A DNA stretch of 33,613 bases from NCBI GenBank assembly GCA_947458875.1, contig CANGZD010000019.1:1-33613 (forward strand). Direction: 5' to 3'. Made by a program: the position numbers and the translations under genes. Below, piece after piece: positions 7,636-17,598 of this stretch. The DNA is from Sphingobacteriaceae bacterium. Its GTDB lineage: Bacteria > Bacteroidota > Bacteroidia > Sphingobacteriales > Sphingobacteriaceae. Positions within the stretch are counted from its first letter, which is position 1. The number at the start of each line of letters is the position of its first letter. The notes under the pieces were generated by a model. That model did no database searches. It saw only the letters and a list, made by a program, of their open reading frames with translations, and had not been told where the DNA came from.

Positions 7636-8931
7636 TTAATACAATATCCGGAATTTAATGGTATGCTGAATTTGTTTTAACTCTTTTAAAACCGCTTTTT
7701 CGTACTGGGCGCTTACATCGGTAATTACGTAACCAATTTTCGGATTGGTCATCAGGAATTGACCGAGGATGTTGATTTGATGTTGAGCAAAAACCTGATT
7801 GATTTGTGCCATGATGCCGGGTACGTTTTTATGAATATGAATTAGCCGGTGAGCATTCGCGATTTTGGGTAATTGTAAATTCGGGAAATTGCTGCTCAAA
7901 TAGGTATCGCCTTTATTGATAAAATCGGCCATGCGCTTTGGGATGAAGTTGGAGTTTCTGGGGTTGGTTTTCGCATCGTCAAATAAAACAATACCCATCT
8001 CAGTGCAAATATCCTCCGAAATCTTGGTCTTACTACTTCCTAAAACACCCAAGGTTTTTAATTTAACCGCCCGCTTCAATTGCTCATTAGGTATTTTCTC
8101 GCCCTGCCCCAGTAGCAGCATTCCCACATCGGCCACATATTTCTCTTCAAAACTACTTTTGTGCCGAATAGAAAAGCCATCTTTTTTCAAGATTTCCAAA
8201 CTTTCTTTGGGAACATCACCCATAGCCAGACATAAAATTCGATTCTTGGGATACGAAATTGCTCTCGGAAGTTGGTTTACATACAAGAACTCGTCAAAAC
8301 TCGGAGTGATGTGATCTGCTTTTTCTAAAACGGATTTTCGTTCAATATTTTCAGTAAAAGCATAAAATTTTTTGATCTGTCCGGATTCTTTCAATTGAAA
8401 ATCAGAGTGACCGTCGCCAATACCATACAATTCGCCTTTCAAGTCTAGTTGCTTGAGCAATTTCACCTTTCCGCCCTCGGTGGCTAAGGGATTTTTTTCA
8501 TCAAATCCGATGATTTTTCCGTTTTTGTCAAAACGGAAGGTATTGGCATAAATATTTTCCTTAGGGATGTGATAAGGAAGCACCACCGGCGTGATGAACT
8601 CCTTAAATCCGCCCGAAACGATGAGTATTTCTGAGGCATGTTTTTTAAAAAACAACTTATTTCGAGAAAACGAGGCAGATACCTTTTTCTTTAATCGACT
8701 CACTAAGGGGTCTAGGTGTTCACGGTGTGCATCCAGCAGTCTCACTCTTTCATATAGGCTTTCGCTGAATGAAAGTCGTCCTTCCATTGCCGCATTAGTC
8801 AGCTCATCAATTTGCGCTAATCTTTTTTCTCTTTCCGGATGATGTTGAAGGGAGATACGGGCCAGTTCATCTAGTGCTTCCACCTGTGTGAAAGTGCTGT
8901 CGAAATCGATGATGTAGAAACGTGATTTCAT
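7636..8931 (-). CDS. serB: Phosphoserine phosphatase fused to a dehydrogenase-less SerA remnant with ACT domain
   Basis: This 431-residue protein has three parts. Residues about 1-210 form a HAD phosphatase with motif I DFDST (D9, D11), motif II ILIVSGGF, and motif III/IV GIGDGHSDF, as in SerB, the last step of serine synthesis. Residues about 225-325 align by eye with the N-terminal lid of D-3-phosphoglycerate dehydrogenase (SerA). The NAD-binding Rossmann domain is absent. The sequence then jumps to SerA's hinge (SSNFPNLQLP) and its serine-binding ACT domain (HRLIHIHKNVPGIMAQINQV, ending TIKFRILY). The chosen ATG (8931) overlaps the previous gene as ATGA; an upstream TTG is less likely. Phosphatase activity and serine sensing are inferred. 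Confidence 0.85.
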   Translation of the reverse strand: MKSRFYIIDFDSTFTQVEALDELARISLQHHPEREKRLAQIDELTNAAMEGRLSFSESLYERVRLLDAHREHLDPLVSRLKKKVSASFSRNKLFFKKHASEILIVSGGFKEFITPVVLPYHIPKENIYANTFRFDKNGKIIGFDEKNPLATEGGKVKLLKQLDLKGELYGIGDGHSDFQLKESGQIKKFYAFTENIERKSVLEKADHITPSFDEFLYVNQLPRAISYPKNRILCLAMGDVPKESLEILKKDGFSIRHKSSFEEKYVADVGMLLLGQGEKIPNEQLKRAVKLKTLGVLGSSKTKISEDICTEMGIVLFDDAKTNPRNSNFIPKRMADFINKGDTYLSSNFPNLQLPKIANAHRLIHIHKNVPGIMAQINQVFAQHQINILGQFLMTNPKIGYVITDVSAQYEKAVLKELKQIQHTIKFRILY

Positions 8932-9893
8932 TTCAAACTCTGGCAAATTTCGGCAATGCTTTGCCTGATGGGGCTGAATTGAAAATCGATGGTTTTTCTA
9001 ATTTTTTCAGTAGAAAATTCCGAAATTTTTGAAGCACTTCTGGCGGTTTCTTTAGTTAGTCCAAATTTTTTTCCGTTTAGCCTGCTGATCCACTGAAGTA
9101 CCTTGGCAGCGAGGAGGAGTTGCCACTCTTTCACTTCTTTTTGTGGTCCTTTTATCCCAAATTGACGGGCAATCTCCTGAAATAAATCTTTATATAACCA
9201 ATTTTCACCATTCAAAACAAAACGTTCAGCACTGATGGAGCTATGCATTAGCTGGATCATCGCCTTCGACACATCTGTTACCGTAACCAATCCGCACGAA
9301 CCAAGAGGATAGCGGCTCAGCCCTCGTTCCACCGCACTGAATAAACTCCCGCTGCCTTTCCAGCCACATTCTTTCCCTATAATGATGGAAGGGTTTACAA
9401 TAAGGGCATCCAGCCCTTCGGCAATTCCCCGCCACACCTCCATTTCGCTTAAATGCTTAGATAAGCCATAGACACTGCCATGATTCGCATCTTCCCAAAA
9501 GGTATTTTCATTAATCAGCTGTCCTTTTTTCGCCTTGCCCAATGCAGCCACCGAGCTCACATGAAGCATCCGGATGTTGGGTTTTTCTAAGCACAAATTC
9601 ACCAAATTAGCTGTGCCTTCTACATTGGTTTTAAACATTTTTGCTTTATCCTTCGGCTGAAAAGAAATGGTGGCTGCTGTATGGTAAACCTGTGTGATGT
9701 CTTGGAGTGCAGCTTCCAGCGAAAAAAGGTCGTTTACATCTCCATCTACCCATTCTATATTTTTTTTGTTTTGTAAAAAATCGGGGATTTTAGAATTGGA
9801 TCGTTTGAGGGCACGTACCGACTCGCCTTGTTCGACTAAATTCCGGGTTAAAACGGAACCTAAAAAGCCGGTGGCACCTGTAACTAAGATCAT
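8928..9893 (-). CDS. Extended SDR: NAD(P)-dependent epimerase/reductase
   Basis: This is a 321-residue cytosolic Rossmann-fold protein. The nucleotide-binding GATGFLG is at residues 6-12, the catalytic YGLSK (Y142, K146) is in place, and HVSSVAALG supplies the active-site Ser region. The pattern (VYHTAATISF, NVEGTANLVNLCL) is closest to the dihydroflavonol-4-reductase-like / nucleoside-diphosphate-sugar epimerase group, whose bacterial members have diverse, mostly unknown substrates. It is the first gene of the minus-strand operon and overlaps the SerB-SerA chimera by 4 bases (ATGA), so the two are probably translationally coupled. I cannot assign a substrate. Confidence 0.88.
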   Translation of the reverse strand: MILVTGATGFLGSVLTRNLVEQGESVRALKRSNSKIPDFLQNKKNIEWVDGDVNDLFSLEAALQDITQVYHTAATISFQPKDKAKMFKTNVEGTANLVNLCLEKPNIRMLHVSSVAALGKAKKGQLINENTFWEDANHGSVYGLSKHLSEMEVWRGIAEGLDALIVNPSIIIGKECGWKGSGSLFSAVERGLSRYPLGSCGLVTVTDVSKAMIQLMHSSISAERFVLNGENWLYKDLFQEIARQFGIKGPQKEVKEWQLLLAAKVLQWISRLNGKKFGLTKETARSASKISEFSTEKIRKTIDFQFSPIRQSIAEICQSLK

Positions 9894-9918
9894 TCTGGAG
9901 ATATTGCTTTATTGCTTT

Positions 9919-9926
9919 CAAAAGTA
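9919..9926 (-). promoter_or_regulatory. Candidate -7 box for the SDR/serB operon
   Basis: The minus strand reads TACTTTTG (TAnnTTTG), ending 25 bases before the SDR start codon, within the 74-base divergent gap to the arginase-fold gene. No -33 element is evident. Confidence 0.4.
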
Positions 9927-9967
9927 ATTGAATAATTGGATATTTGGGTGATCACATATAGCAAAGC

Positions 9968-11149
9968 ATGTCTCTCATCGATTTTTTCTCTCCACTCGAT
10001 ATAAACCAACTCCGTCCGGCCGATGGTTTCTATTCCACTCAGCTCGGCAACCTGTTGGATATTTACTCCGATGAATTTCCGGATCTAGATAGCGGAAATT
10101 ATCAGTTGGCTATTTTCGGGGTTTTAGACGATCGAAATGCCTTAAATAATCAGGGCTGTGCTTTGGGCCCTAATTATATCCGGGAGCGATTTTATACCTT
10201 AAATGAGGGGAACTTCTCCATTAAAATGGCCGACTTGGGAAACATTAAGGCGGGTAAAACTGTTACCGATACTTATATAGCCGTTAAAATGGTGGTGGCC
10301 GAATTGATCAAGAAAAATATTGTTCCAATCGTTTTGGGAGGAGGGCAGGATATTACTTACGCCCAGTACATGGCCTACGAAGAGTTGGAGCAAAAGGTAG
10401 ATCTGCTGGTGGTCGACTCGCATTTTGATCTGGATGATAGTCCGGAAGATACAATAGAGACTAGTTCTGCTGCCTATTTACATAAAATTTTGATCCATCA
10501 GCCCAACTATTTGTTCAATTTCTCTAATCTGGGTTACCAAACGTATTATGTAAACCAGGACAGTATTAAGGCGCTTGAAAAATTATATTTCGATGCACAT
10601 CGATTGGGAGAGTTTTCTGGTAAAATTCATACAGCAGAACCTTTAATTAGGAATGCCAGCATGATCAGTTTTGATATTTCTGCCATCCGTTCGTCTGATG
10701 CAGCCGCGAATGCCAATGCCAGTCCGAATGGTTTTTATGGAGAAGACGCCTGTCAAATTTGCCGTTATGCGGGCATGAGCGATAAGCTGAGTTCGATCGG
10801 TTTTTATGAGTTCAATCCGGCCTTCGATCAAAACGGACAAACCGCTACCCTGATGGCTCAAATGATTTGGTATTTTGTGGATGGATTTTATCAGCGGAAA
10901 AAAGACTTGCCACTGCAGCCTAAATCGCAATACCTCATTTACCGGGCAGCCATGAAAGAAGACGCTTCTGAACTTGTGTTCGTGAAAAGCAAAAAAACGG
11001 ATCGCTGGTGGATGCAGGTGCCTTATCCTTTAAAAAACTCAAAAAACGAGCGCTTTCATCTGGTGCCTTGTACCTATGAGGATTATCAAACAGCCGTATC
11101 GGGAGAAATGCCAGATTTATGGTGGCGTACACAACAAAAACTCATTTGA
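9968..11149 (+). CDS. Arginase/formimidoylglutamase-fold protein with altered metal site
   Basis: This 393-residue protein has the ureohydrolase fold, whose members hydrolyse guanidino or formimino groups with two Mn(II). The middle motif is intact (VVDSHFDLDD; D150, H152, D154), but the two others are changed. The usual GG(D/G)H reads GGGQD with Gln at 127, and the usual SxDxD reads SFDIS with Asp at 236 and Ser at 238. Each metal thus loses one expected ligand. It may be a weak or repurposed enzyme, or a non-catalytic one. Annotation pipelines would call it formimidoylglutamase; no other histidine-degradation gene is near. It is followed after 2 bases by a TlpA-like gene. Confidence 0.8.
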   Translation: MSLIDFFSPLDINQLRPADGFYSTQLGNLLDIYSDEFPDLDSGNYQLAIFGVLDDRNALNNQGCALGPNYIRERFYTLNEGNFSIKMADLGNIKAGKTVTDTYIAVKMVVAELIKKNIVPIVLGGGQDITYAQYMAYEELEQKVDLLVVDSHFDLDDSPEDTIETSSAAYLHKILIHQPNYLFNFSNLGYQTYYVNQDSIKALEKLYFDAHRLGEFSGKIHTAEPLIRNASMISFDISAIRSSDAAANANASPNGFYGEDACQICRYAGMSDKLSSIGFYEFNPAFDQNGQTATLMAQMIWYFVDGFYQRKKDLPLQPKSQYLIYRAAMKEDASELVFVKSKKTDRWWMQVPYPLKNSKNERFHLVPCTYEDYQTAVSGEMPDLWWRTQQKLI

Positions 11150-11151
11150 TT

Positions 11152-11646
11152 ATGAAAAGAATTTATAGTTGCCTTTTAGGCCTGGCTCTGTTGGGAACCT
11201 CCCAATTAAGTATGGCACAAAGTAAAACAGATATTGGCGCCATGGCCCCAGATTTTACAATGAAAACACCTCAGGGGAAGGCCCTGAGCCTTTCATCGCT
11301 GCGTGGAAAATATGTTCTGATCGATTTTTGGGCGGCCTGGTGTGGGCCATGTCGATACGAAAATCCGAACTTGGTAGCTGCTTACCGTAAGTTTAAAGAT
11401 AAAAACTTCACCATTTTAGGAGTTTCTTTAGACCGGAGTAAGGAAAGCTGGTTGAAAGCGATCAAGGATGATGAATTGACCTGGCCACAGGTTTCTGATC
11501 TCAAATATTGGTATAATGATGCTGCCAGGTTATATAACGTAAACAGCATACCGAATAATTTCCTGCTCAATCCGGAAGGAAAAATTATAGCCAAAAACCT
11601 TCGTGGAGAAAGACTGGAGGAAGTGCTGTCGGAATTGCTCCGTTAG
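11152..11646 (+). CDS. Exported TlpA-like thioredoxin-fold oxidoreductase
   Basis: This is a 164-residue protein with a signal peptide (MKRIYSCLLGLALLGTSQLS, cleavage probably after MAQ at about 23). The rest is an AhpC/TSA-like thioredoxin domain with the redox site WCGPC (residues 63-67) and the cis-Pro segment SIPNNFLLNPEG. Such periplasmic proteins reduce or exchange disulfides, for example during cytochrome c maturation, but the partner is not shown here. The start ATG lies 2 bases after the TGA of the arginase-fold gene, so they share a transcript. A longer reading frame from 11119 lies inside that gene and would disrupt the signal peptide. Its TAG overlaps the purD TAA on the other strand. 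Confidence 0.9.
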   Translation: MKRIYSCLLGLALLGTSQLSMAQSKTDIGAMAPDFTMKTPQGKALSLSSLRGKYVLIDFWAAWCGPCRYENPNLVAAYRKFKDKNFTILGVSLDRSKESWLKAIKDDELTWPQVSDLKYWYNDAARLYNVNSIPNNFLLNPEGKIIAKNLRGERLEEVLSELLR

Positions 11647-12926
11647 TTGATTGTAAGTAAATCTGCTCCTATATCCGAACGGAAATATCGCCCGTCGTAA
11701 TAAATTCTTCCTGCATCGGCAATGGCACATTGTACTGCATCGAATAAATTATCCTGAAGCGAAGTCACTGCAATTACGCGTCCTCCATTGGTTTTAATTA
11801 TCCCATTATCGTTTTCAGTTCCGGCATGAAATACCATTGAATGGCGAACATTTTCCATGCCACTCATCGGTTTCCCTTTTTCATACTCACCGGGATAACC
11901 ACCGGCCACCAACATAACAGTAACCGCAGTTTTAGCGGAGGTTTTGAATTCTTTTTCGTGCAAATTTTCTTGCGCAACCCCCAATAAAAGTTCAACCAGG
12001 TCACTTTCAATACGAGGCAATACACTCTCGGTTTCAGGGTCACCCATCCTAACATTGTATTCAATTACATAGGGTTCTCCATTCACGTTCATCAAGCCGA
12101 TAAAGATGAATCCTTTGTAAGGAATACGGTCTTTTTTTAGGCCTTCAATGGTAGGCACCACGATTCTTTCTTCTACTTTTTTCAGGAAATCGCCCTGAGC
12201 AAAACTCACCGGCGAAACAGAACCCATACCTCCTGTATTTAAACCGGTATCACCTTCGCCAATTCTTTTATAATCTTTGGCTTCGGGTAAAATTTTATAG
12301 CTGTGGCCATCAGTTAGTACGAAGACGGAGAGTTCGATGCCACTTAAAAATTCTTCAATCACCACTTTTTCACTGGCTTCACCAAATTTGGCATCGGCCA
12401 ACATCGCCTTGAGTTCGGCTTGTGCATCGGCCAGGCTTTCGCAAATTAAAACCCCTTTCCCGGCTGCCAACCCATCTGCCTTCAAAACAATGGGTAAGGA
12501 TTGACTTTCCAAATATTTTAGGCCTTCTTGCAAAGTTTCTTTGGTAAAAGAGCGATAAGCAGCCGTAGGAATTTGGTGACGTTGCATAAAATCTTTAGAA
12601 AAATCCTTGCTTCCTTCCAGCTGAGCTCCTTCTTTTTGAGGGCCAATAACCGGGATGTATTTTAGACTTTCATCCGCCAGAAAATAATCATGAATACCTT
12701 TTACCAGCGGTTCTTCGGGCCCCACCACCACCATTTCAACTTTGTTTTTTAGCACAAAATCTCCAATAGATTTAAAATCGGTAGGCTTCAGGGCGACGTT
12801 TTTGCCAAAATTGGCAGTACCGCCATTACCGGGAGCAATAAAAAGTTGAGAACAGTGTTTACTTTGGGCCATTTTCCAGGCAAAGGCATTTTCGCGACCT
12901 CCCGAACCTAAAAGAAGAATATTCAT
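11643..12926 (-). CDS. purD: Phosphoribosylamine--glycine ligase PurD (GAR synthetase)
   Basis: This 427-residue ATP-grasp enzyme joins glycine to 5-phosphoribosylamine, the second step of de novo purine synthesis. Family marks in order are [33 protein letters not shown], the ATP-grasp core [31 protein letters not shown], and [20 protein letters not shown] with the metal-binding Glu and Asn. The N-terminal GGREHA common in the family reads GGRENA. It stands alone on the minus strand, convergent with the TlpA-like gene (stop codons share bases) and divergent from secA. A TACCTTTG box ends 4 bases before its ATG, which implies a leaderless transcript. Confidence 0.96.
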   Translation of the reverse strand: MNILLLGSGGRENAFAWKMAQSKHCSQLFIAPGNGGTANFGKNVALKPTDFKSIGDFVLKNKVEMVVVGPEEPLVKGIHDYFLADESLKYIPVIGPQKEGAQLEGSKDFSKDFMQRHQIPTAAYRSFTKETLQEGLKYLESQSLPIVLKADGLAAGKGVLICESLADAQAELKAMLADAKFGEASEKVVIEEFLSGIELSVFVLTDGHSYKILPEAKDYKRIGEGDTGLNTGGMGSVSPVSFAQGDFLKKVEERIVVPTIEGLKKDRIPYKGFIFIGLMNVNGEPYVIEYNVRMGDPETESVLPRIESDLVELLLGVAQENLHEKEFKTSAKTAVTVMLVAGGYPGEYEKGKPMSGMENVRHSMVFHAGTENDNGIIKTNGGRVIAVTSLQDNLFDAVQCAIADAGRIYYDGRYFRSDIGADLLTIN

Positions 12927-12930
12927 GCTA

Positions 12931-12938
12931 CAAAGGTA
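12931..12938 (-). promoter_or_regulatory. Candidate -7 box for purD, 4 bases from ATG
   Basis: The minus strand reads TACCTTTG, matching TAnnTTTG. With 4 bases between the final G and the ATG, transcription would start at or next to the start codon. No good -33 TTG is present. Confidence 0.42.
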
Positions 12939-12991
12939 TTACAAATGCCGAAGCTTTATATGCCGCAAAATCAGTATTTTTACCCATCCCA

Positions 12992-13023
12992 CTGCCAGCA
13001 TGGCTGTATTTTAGCCGTGGCAG
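12992..13023 (+). other. Stem-loop in the secA leader
   Basis: CTGCCA (12992-12997) pairs with TGGCAG (13018-13023), and inside it GGCT (13002-13005) pairs with AGCC (13013-13016) around a 7-base loop. It ends 38 bases before the secA ATG and is not followed by a T-run, so it is not an obvious terminator. It could be a leader control element for secA or chance folding. Confidence 0.4.
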
Positions 13024-13061
13024 CATTATTGAGATGCAGAGGGCTTATTGATTGTATAAAC

Positions 13062-16000
13062 ATGTTAGGAATTTTAAATAAAGTATTCGGAAGTAAATCT
13101 GATAGAGATATCAAACAAATTCAACCGCTGGTTGACCGTATAAAAGCTATCTATCCCTCACTTGCAGCACTGAGTCACGATGAGCTCCGTGCTAAAACTC
13201 TAAATTTTAAACAAAAAATTCAGGCCGATTTACAAGAGATAGATCAGGAGATTGCCGCCGTAAAAACCAAAGCCGAAAACCTGAGCCTGAGCATGGCCGA
13301 GAAAACCTCGGTTTACGAGCAATTAGACCGGCTGCAAAAAGAACGCGACCAAGAACTGGAAAAAATATTGATAGAGCTCCTCCCAGAGGCTTTTGCCGTG
13401 GTGAAGGAAACGGCCCGTCGTTTTACAGAAAATAAAACAATCGAAGTTACTGCTAGCGATTTCGATCGTGAATTGGCCGCTCGTAAGCCCAATGTGGTCA
13501 TTAAAGGAGACAAAGCCATTCATCATAATACCTGGAACGCTGCCGGTAACGAAGTAACCTGGAATATGGTGCACTACGACGTGCAGTTGATTGGTGGTAT
13601 TGTACTACACCAGGGTAAAATCTCTGAAATGGCTACCGGTGAGGGTAAAACTTTAGTCGGCACTTTGCCTGCCTACCTCAATGCATTGGCCGGTCAAGGC
13701 GTTCACATTGTGACGGTGAACGATTACCTCGCCCGCCGTGACTCTGAATGGAATGGTCCGCTTTTTGAATTCCATGGTTTAAGCGTGGATTGCATCGATA
13801 AACACCAGCCTAATTCGGAAGATAGACGTAAGGCATACTTGGCCGATATTACTTTTGGTACGAACAATGAATTCGGTTTCGATTACCTGCGTGATAACAT
13901 GTCATTAAGCCCGGAAGGGTTGGTGCAGCGTAAATTGCATTATGCCATGGTGGATGAGGTCGATTCGGTTTTAATTGATGATGCCCGTACCCCGCTGATC
14001 ATCTCTGGCCCCATACCCAAAGGGGATGAGCACGAATTTTATGAATTGAAACCTCGAATTGAGCGCTTGGTTACCGCTCAGAAAAATTACATCAATTCAG
14101 TATTGAATGAGGCTAAAAAATCAATAGGTGACGGAAAATCAGGTCCCGATGACGGTGGTTTGGCTTTATTGCGGGCTCATCGTGGCTTACCCAAGAATAA
14201 AGCACTCATCAAATTCTTAAGTGAGCCCGGTATGAAACAGGTGCTCAACAAATCGGAGAATTATTACATGCAAGACCAAGGCAAAGAAATGCCAAAGGCC
14301 GATGCGGAATTGTTTTTCGTGATTGATGAAAAAAATAATTCGGTAGAACTGACTGAAAAAGGAATTGAACTGATCACCAGTTCTGGTGAAGATCCTCAGT
14401 TTTTTGTGATGCCAGATGTGGGTACCGAAATTGCCGAACTCGAAAAGTCATCGCTCTCTAATGAGGAAAAAATCGCCAAAAAAGATGCTTTGATGCGTGA
14501 TTTTTCTGTGAAATCGGAGCGTATTCATGCCGTTAATCAATTATTGAAGGCTTATACCTTGTTCGAAAAAGATGTGGAATACATCATCGACGAAGGCAAA
14601 GTAAAAATTGTAGACGAGCAAACCGGCCGTATCATGGAAGGCCGCCGTTATTCGGATGGCTTGCATCAGGCGATTGAGGCCAAGGAAAATGTAAAGGTGG
14701 AAGACGCCACCCAAACCTACGCCACTATCACCTTGCAAAATTATTTCCGTATGTACCATAAACTCTGTGGTATGACGGGTACGGCCACTACTGAGGCGGG
14801 TGAGTTCTGGCAGATCTACAAACTGGATGTGGTGGAAATTCCTACTCATGTTAAAACCAAGCGTCAGGATAAGGAAGATATGGTTTACCGTACCATGCGT
14901 GAAAAATACAATGCGGTGGCCGATGAAATTGTAGAATTAACCCAAGCCGGACGTCCGGTATTGGTGGGTACCACTTCGGTGGAGATCTCTGAATTGCTGA
15001 GCCGTATGCTCAAACTTCGTGGAATCCGACATAATGTGTTGAACGCCAAATTGCACCAGAAAGAAGCGGATATCGTGGCCGAAGCCGGTAAAGCCGGTAC
15101 CGTGACCATTGCCACCAACATGGCAGGCCGTGGTACCGACATTAAATTAGGCGAAGGGGTGAAAGAAGCAGGTGGTTTGGCCATCATTGGTACCGAACGT
15201 CACGAATCGCGAAGAGTAGACCGCCAGCTGCGTGGCCGTGCCGGTCGTCAGGGAGATCCCGGATCTTCTCAATTCTTTGTTTCGCTCGAAGACAACCTGA
15301 TGCGTTTATTCGGTTCTGAGCGGATCTCTAATATCATGGTCCGCATGGGGATTGAAGAAGGAGAGGTGATCCAGCACTCGATGATCACCAAATCTATTGA
15401 GCGTGCCCAGAAAAAAGTAGAGGAAAACAACTTCGGTATCCGTAAGCGTTTGCTGGAGTATGATGATGTGATGAACGCACAACGTACGGTGATTTACGCC
15501 AAACGTAAAAATGCGCTCTTTGGCGAACGCTTGGATGTGGATTTGAATAATACCATTTTCGACGTAGTAGAAGAAGTGGTAACCGAATACAAGGAAAGCG
15601 ATAATTATGAAGGTTTCCAGTTGGAAATGATCCGTATTTTCTCTGTTGATCCGGAAATTAATGTGAAAGAGTTTTCTTCTTCCAGCTTGGCTGCATTAAC
15701 AGATCGGGCATTTGAGGAAGTCACTGCCTTTTATCAACGTAAATCGGATAGTATTGCCCAGCAAACTTTGCCGGTACTCAAAGAAGTATTTAAAGAAAGA
15801 GGCCAGCAGATCGAAAACATCCTGGTTCCATTTACCGATGGACAAAGAGGTTTACAGGTGGCAAGTAATTTGAAAAAAGCAGTTGAGACCGAAGGCAGGG
15901 AAGTTTTTAAATCGTTTGAAAAATCGGTGGTGCTGCACCTCATCGATGATGCTTGGAAACAGCACCTGCATGAAATGGATGAGCTAAAGCAATCGGTGCA

Positions 16001-16364
16001 AAATGCGGTTTATGAGCAAAAAGATCCATTAATAATTTACAAAATGGAAGCCTTCAATTTATTTAAAGAAATGCTTTCGAATGTAAATAAAGAAGTGGTG
16101 AGTTTCTTGTTTAAAGGGATGATCCCGAACCAGGGGCCAGATCATGTGAAAGAAGCTCGTCCGCAGCCAAAATCAGACCTTAGCAAACTGAAAATCTCTA
16201 AACCTGAACTGGCTCAACAAAGCAATGGCATGCCCTTAGAGGATACTCGTGAAATTCAGAAAACGCAACCGGTACGTGTAGAGCAGAAAATTGGTCGAAA
16301 CGATCCATGCCCATGTGGAAGTGGTAAGAAATTCAAGGCCTGCCACGGTCAGGGGATGGTGTAA
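13062..16364 (+). CDS. secA: Protein translocase ATPase SecA
   Basis: This 1,100-residue motor pushes preproteins through SecYEG at the inner membrane. Walker A is ATGEGKT at about 191-197, the DEAD-type box is [16 protein letters not shown], and motor domain 2 has [15 protein letters not shown] and [13 protein letters not shown]. The C-terminus is a zinc finger ([14 protein letters not shown]) that binds SecB or lipids in other species. It is about 200 residues longer than E. coli SecA. Extra segments are visible before LLPEAFAVV (a charged coiled coil, about 50-105), before HYDVQLIGG, and in the preprotein-binding region, a pattern typical of the phylum. The ATG at 13062 fits the conserved N-terminus; the frame's extension to 12945 would run through the leader hairpin. 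Confidence 0.98.
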   Translation: MLGILNKVFGSKSDRDIKQIQPLVDRIKAIYPSLAALSHDELRAKTLNFKQKIQADLQEIDQEIAAVKTKAENLSLSMAEKTSVYEQLDRLQKERDQELEKILIELLPEAFAVVKETARRFTENKTIEVTASDFDRELAARKPNVVIKGDKAIHHNTWNAAGNEVTWNMVHYDVQLIGGIVLHQGKISEMATGEGKTLVGTLPAYLNALAGQGVHIVTVNDYLARRDSEWNGPLFEFHGLSVDCIDKHQPNSEDRRKAYLADITFGTNNEFGFDYLRDNMSLSPEGLVQRKLHYAMVDEVDSVLIDDARTPLIISGPIPKGDEHEFYELKPRIERLVTAQKNYINSVLNEAKKSIGDGKSGPDDGGLALLRAHRGLPKNKALIKFLSEPGMKQVLNKSENYYMQDQGKEMPKADAELFFVIDEKNNSVELTEKGIELITSSGEDPQFFVMPDVGTEIAELEKSSLSNEEKIAKKDALMRDFSVKSERIHAVNQLLKAYTLFEKDVEYIIDEGKVKIVDEQTGRIMEGRRYSDGLHQAIEAKENVKVEDATQTYATITLQNYFRMYHKLCGMTGTATTEAGEFWQIYKLDVVEIPTHVKTKRQDKEDMVYRTMREKYNAVADEIVELTQAGRPVLVGTTSVEISELLSRMLKLRGIRHNVLNAKLHQKEADIVAEAGKAGTVTIATNMAGRGTDIKLGEGVKEAGGLAIIGTERHESRRVDRQLRGRAGRQGDPGSSQFFVSLEDNLMRLFGSERISNIMVRMGIEEGEVIQHSMITKSIERAQKKVEENNFGIRKRLLEYDDVMNAQRTVIYAKRKNALFGERLDVDLNNTIFDVVEEVVTEYKESDNYEGFQLEMIRIFSVDPEINVKEFSSSSLAALTDRAFEEVTAFYQRKSDSIAQQTLPVLKEVFKERGQQIENILVPFTDGQRGLQVASNLKKAVETEGREVFKSFEKSVVLHLIDDAWKQHLHEMDELKQSVQNAVYEQKDPLIIYKMEAFNLFKEMLSNVNKEVVSFLFKGMIPNQGPDHVKEARPQPKSDLSKLKISKPELAQQSNGMPLEDTREIQKTQPVRVEQKIGRNDPCPCGSGKKFKACHGQGMV

Positions 16365-16380
16365 TAAATTTTCATTTACG

Positions 16381-17565
16381 ATGCTTAAAGAAAGAATTCA
16401 ACAATTAGCCACCGAGGTTTTGGATCAAACCATTCAAAACCGAAGACATTTGCATGCTCATCCCGAATTATCTTACAAAGAGCATGAGACAGTTGCTTTT
16501 GTAGCCGAAAAACTCGATGAATTAGGCATCTCTTATCAAAAAATTGCCAATACGGGTTTAGTCGCCTTAATAAAAGGCGATAAGCCTTCAACTGAAGTGG
16601 TGGCACTTCGAGCCGACATGGATGCCCTACCGATTGAAGAAGCAAATGAAGTGCCCTACAAATCAACCAAACCAGGTATCATGCATGCCTGTGGTCACGA
16701 TGCCCATACGGCTTCGCTCTTGGGTACTGCAGCTATCCTGAAGGAAATGAAAGCAGAATTTGCTGGAACGGTGAAATTGATTTTTCAGCCTGCTGAAGAA
16801 GTATTGCCGGGTGGTGCCAGTTTAATGATTAAAGAAGGAGTACTTGATAATCCGAAGCCAACAGCAGTTTTCGGGCAGCATGTAATGCCGCTTATTGAGG
16901 CAGGGAAGGTAGGCTTTCGCTCCGGGAAGTACATGGCCTCTACCGATGAGCTCTACGTAACCGTCAAAGGTAAGGGTGGACATGGGGCGCAGCCGCAGCA
17001 AAATATTGATCCGGTAATCATCACCGCTCATATGTTGGTTGCTTTGCAGCAGATTGTGAGTAGGGTGGCCGATCCGAAACTACCTTCTGTACTTTCTTTC
17101 GGAAAAGTCATCGCCAACGGCGCCACCAATGTGATCCCGAACGAAGTGAAATTGGAAGGCACTTTTCGTACTTTAGATGAACAATGGCGTACAGAAGCCC
17201 ATGCCAAAATGAAAAAAATGGCCGAAGGGATTGCGGAGAGCATGGGTGGATCTTGTGACTTTGAAATCCGTAAAGGCTATCCATTTTTAGTTAACGAAGA
17301 AAAACTCACGGAACAAGCGAAGATCTATGCCCAAGAATACTTGGGAAAAGACAATGTAATTGACCTCGATATCTGGATGGCTGCTGAAGATTTTGCTTAT
17401 TACTCCCAAGCTGCCGATGCCTGTTTCTATCGCTTGGGAACCCGTAATGAAGCGAGAGGGATCACTTCATCGGTTCATACGCCCACTTTCGATATCGATG
17501 AACAAGCATTTGCCATTAGTACTGGTTTAATGGCTTATTTAGCGCTCAAGAGATTAGGGAACTAA
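16381..17565 (+). CDS. M20-family amidohydrolase/peptidase
   Basis: This is a 394-residue cytosolic zinc hydrolase of the M20D type (hippurate hydrolase, N-acyl-amino-acid amidohydrolase, IAA-conjugate hydrolase). Metal-binding elements are in place: HACGHDAHTASLLG (Cys and His), QPAEEVLPGG (Glu pair), FGQHV (His) and SSVHTPTFDIDE (C-terminal His). The N-terminus RRHLHAHPELSYKE and the dimerisation part GKGGHGAQPQQNIDPV are characteristic. It would release an amino acid from an N-acyl or similar conjugate; the natural substrate cannot be read from sequence. It starts 16 bases after the secA stop, so transcription is probably shared. The frame is open back into secA, but the family alignment begins at the ATG at 16381. 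Confidence 0.92.
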   Translation: MLKERIQQLATEVLDQTIQNRRHLHAHPELSYKEHETVAFVAEKLDELGISYQKIANTGLVALIKGDKPSTEVVALRADMDALPIEEANEVPYKSTKPGIMHACGHDAHTASLLGTAAILKEMKAEFAGTVKLIFQPAEEVLPGGASLMIKEGVLDNPKPTAVFGQHVMPLIEAGKVGFRSGKYMASTDELYVTVKGKGGHGAQPQQNIDPVIITAHMLVALQQIVSRVADPKLPSVLSFGKVIANGATNVIPNEVKLEGTFRTLDEQWRTEAHAKMKKMAEGIAESMGGSCDFEIRKGYPFLVNEEKLTEQAKIYAQEYLGKDNVIDLDIWMAAEDFAYYSQAADACFYRLGTRNEARGITSSVHTPTFDIDEQAFAISTGLMAYLALKRLGN

Positions 17566-17598
17566 GCCTCAGAATACCACATTTATACATCGCACCAA

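Noticed and set aside
7627-7740. Fluoride riboswitch for crcB.
   Set aside because: crcB sits 9 bases after the preceding gene inside an operon, leaving no room, and no crcB-motif sequence is visible.
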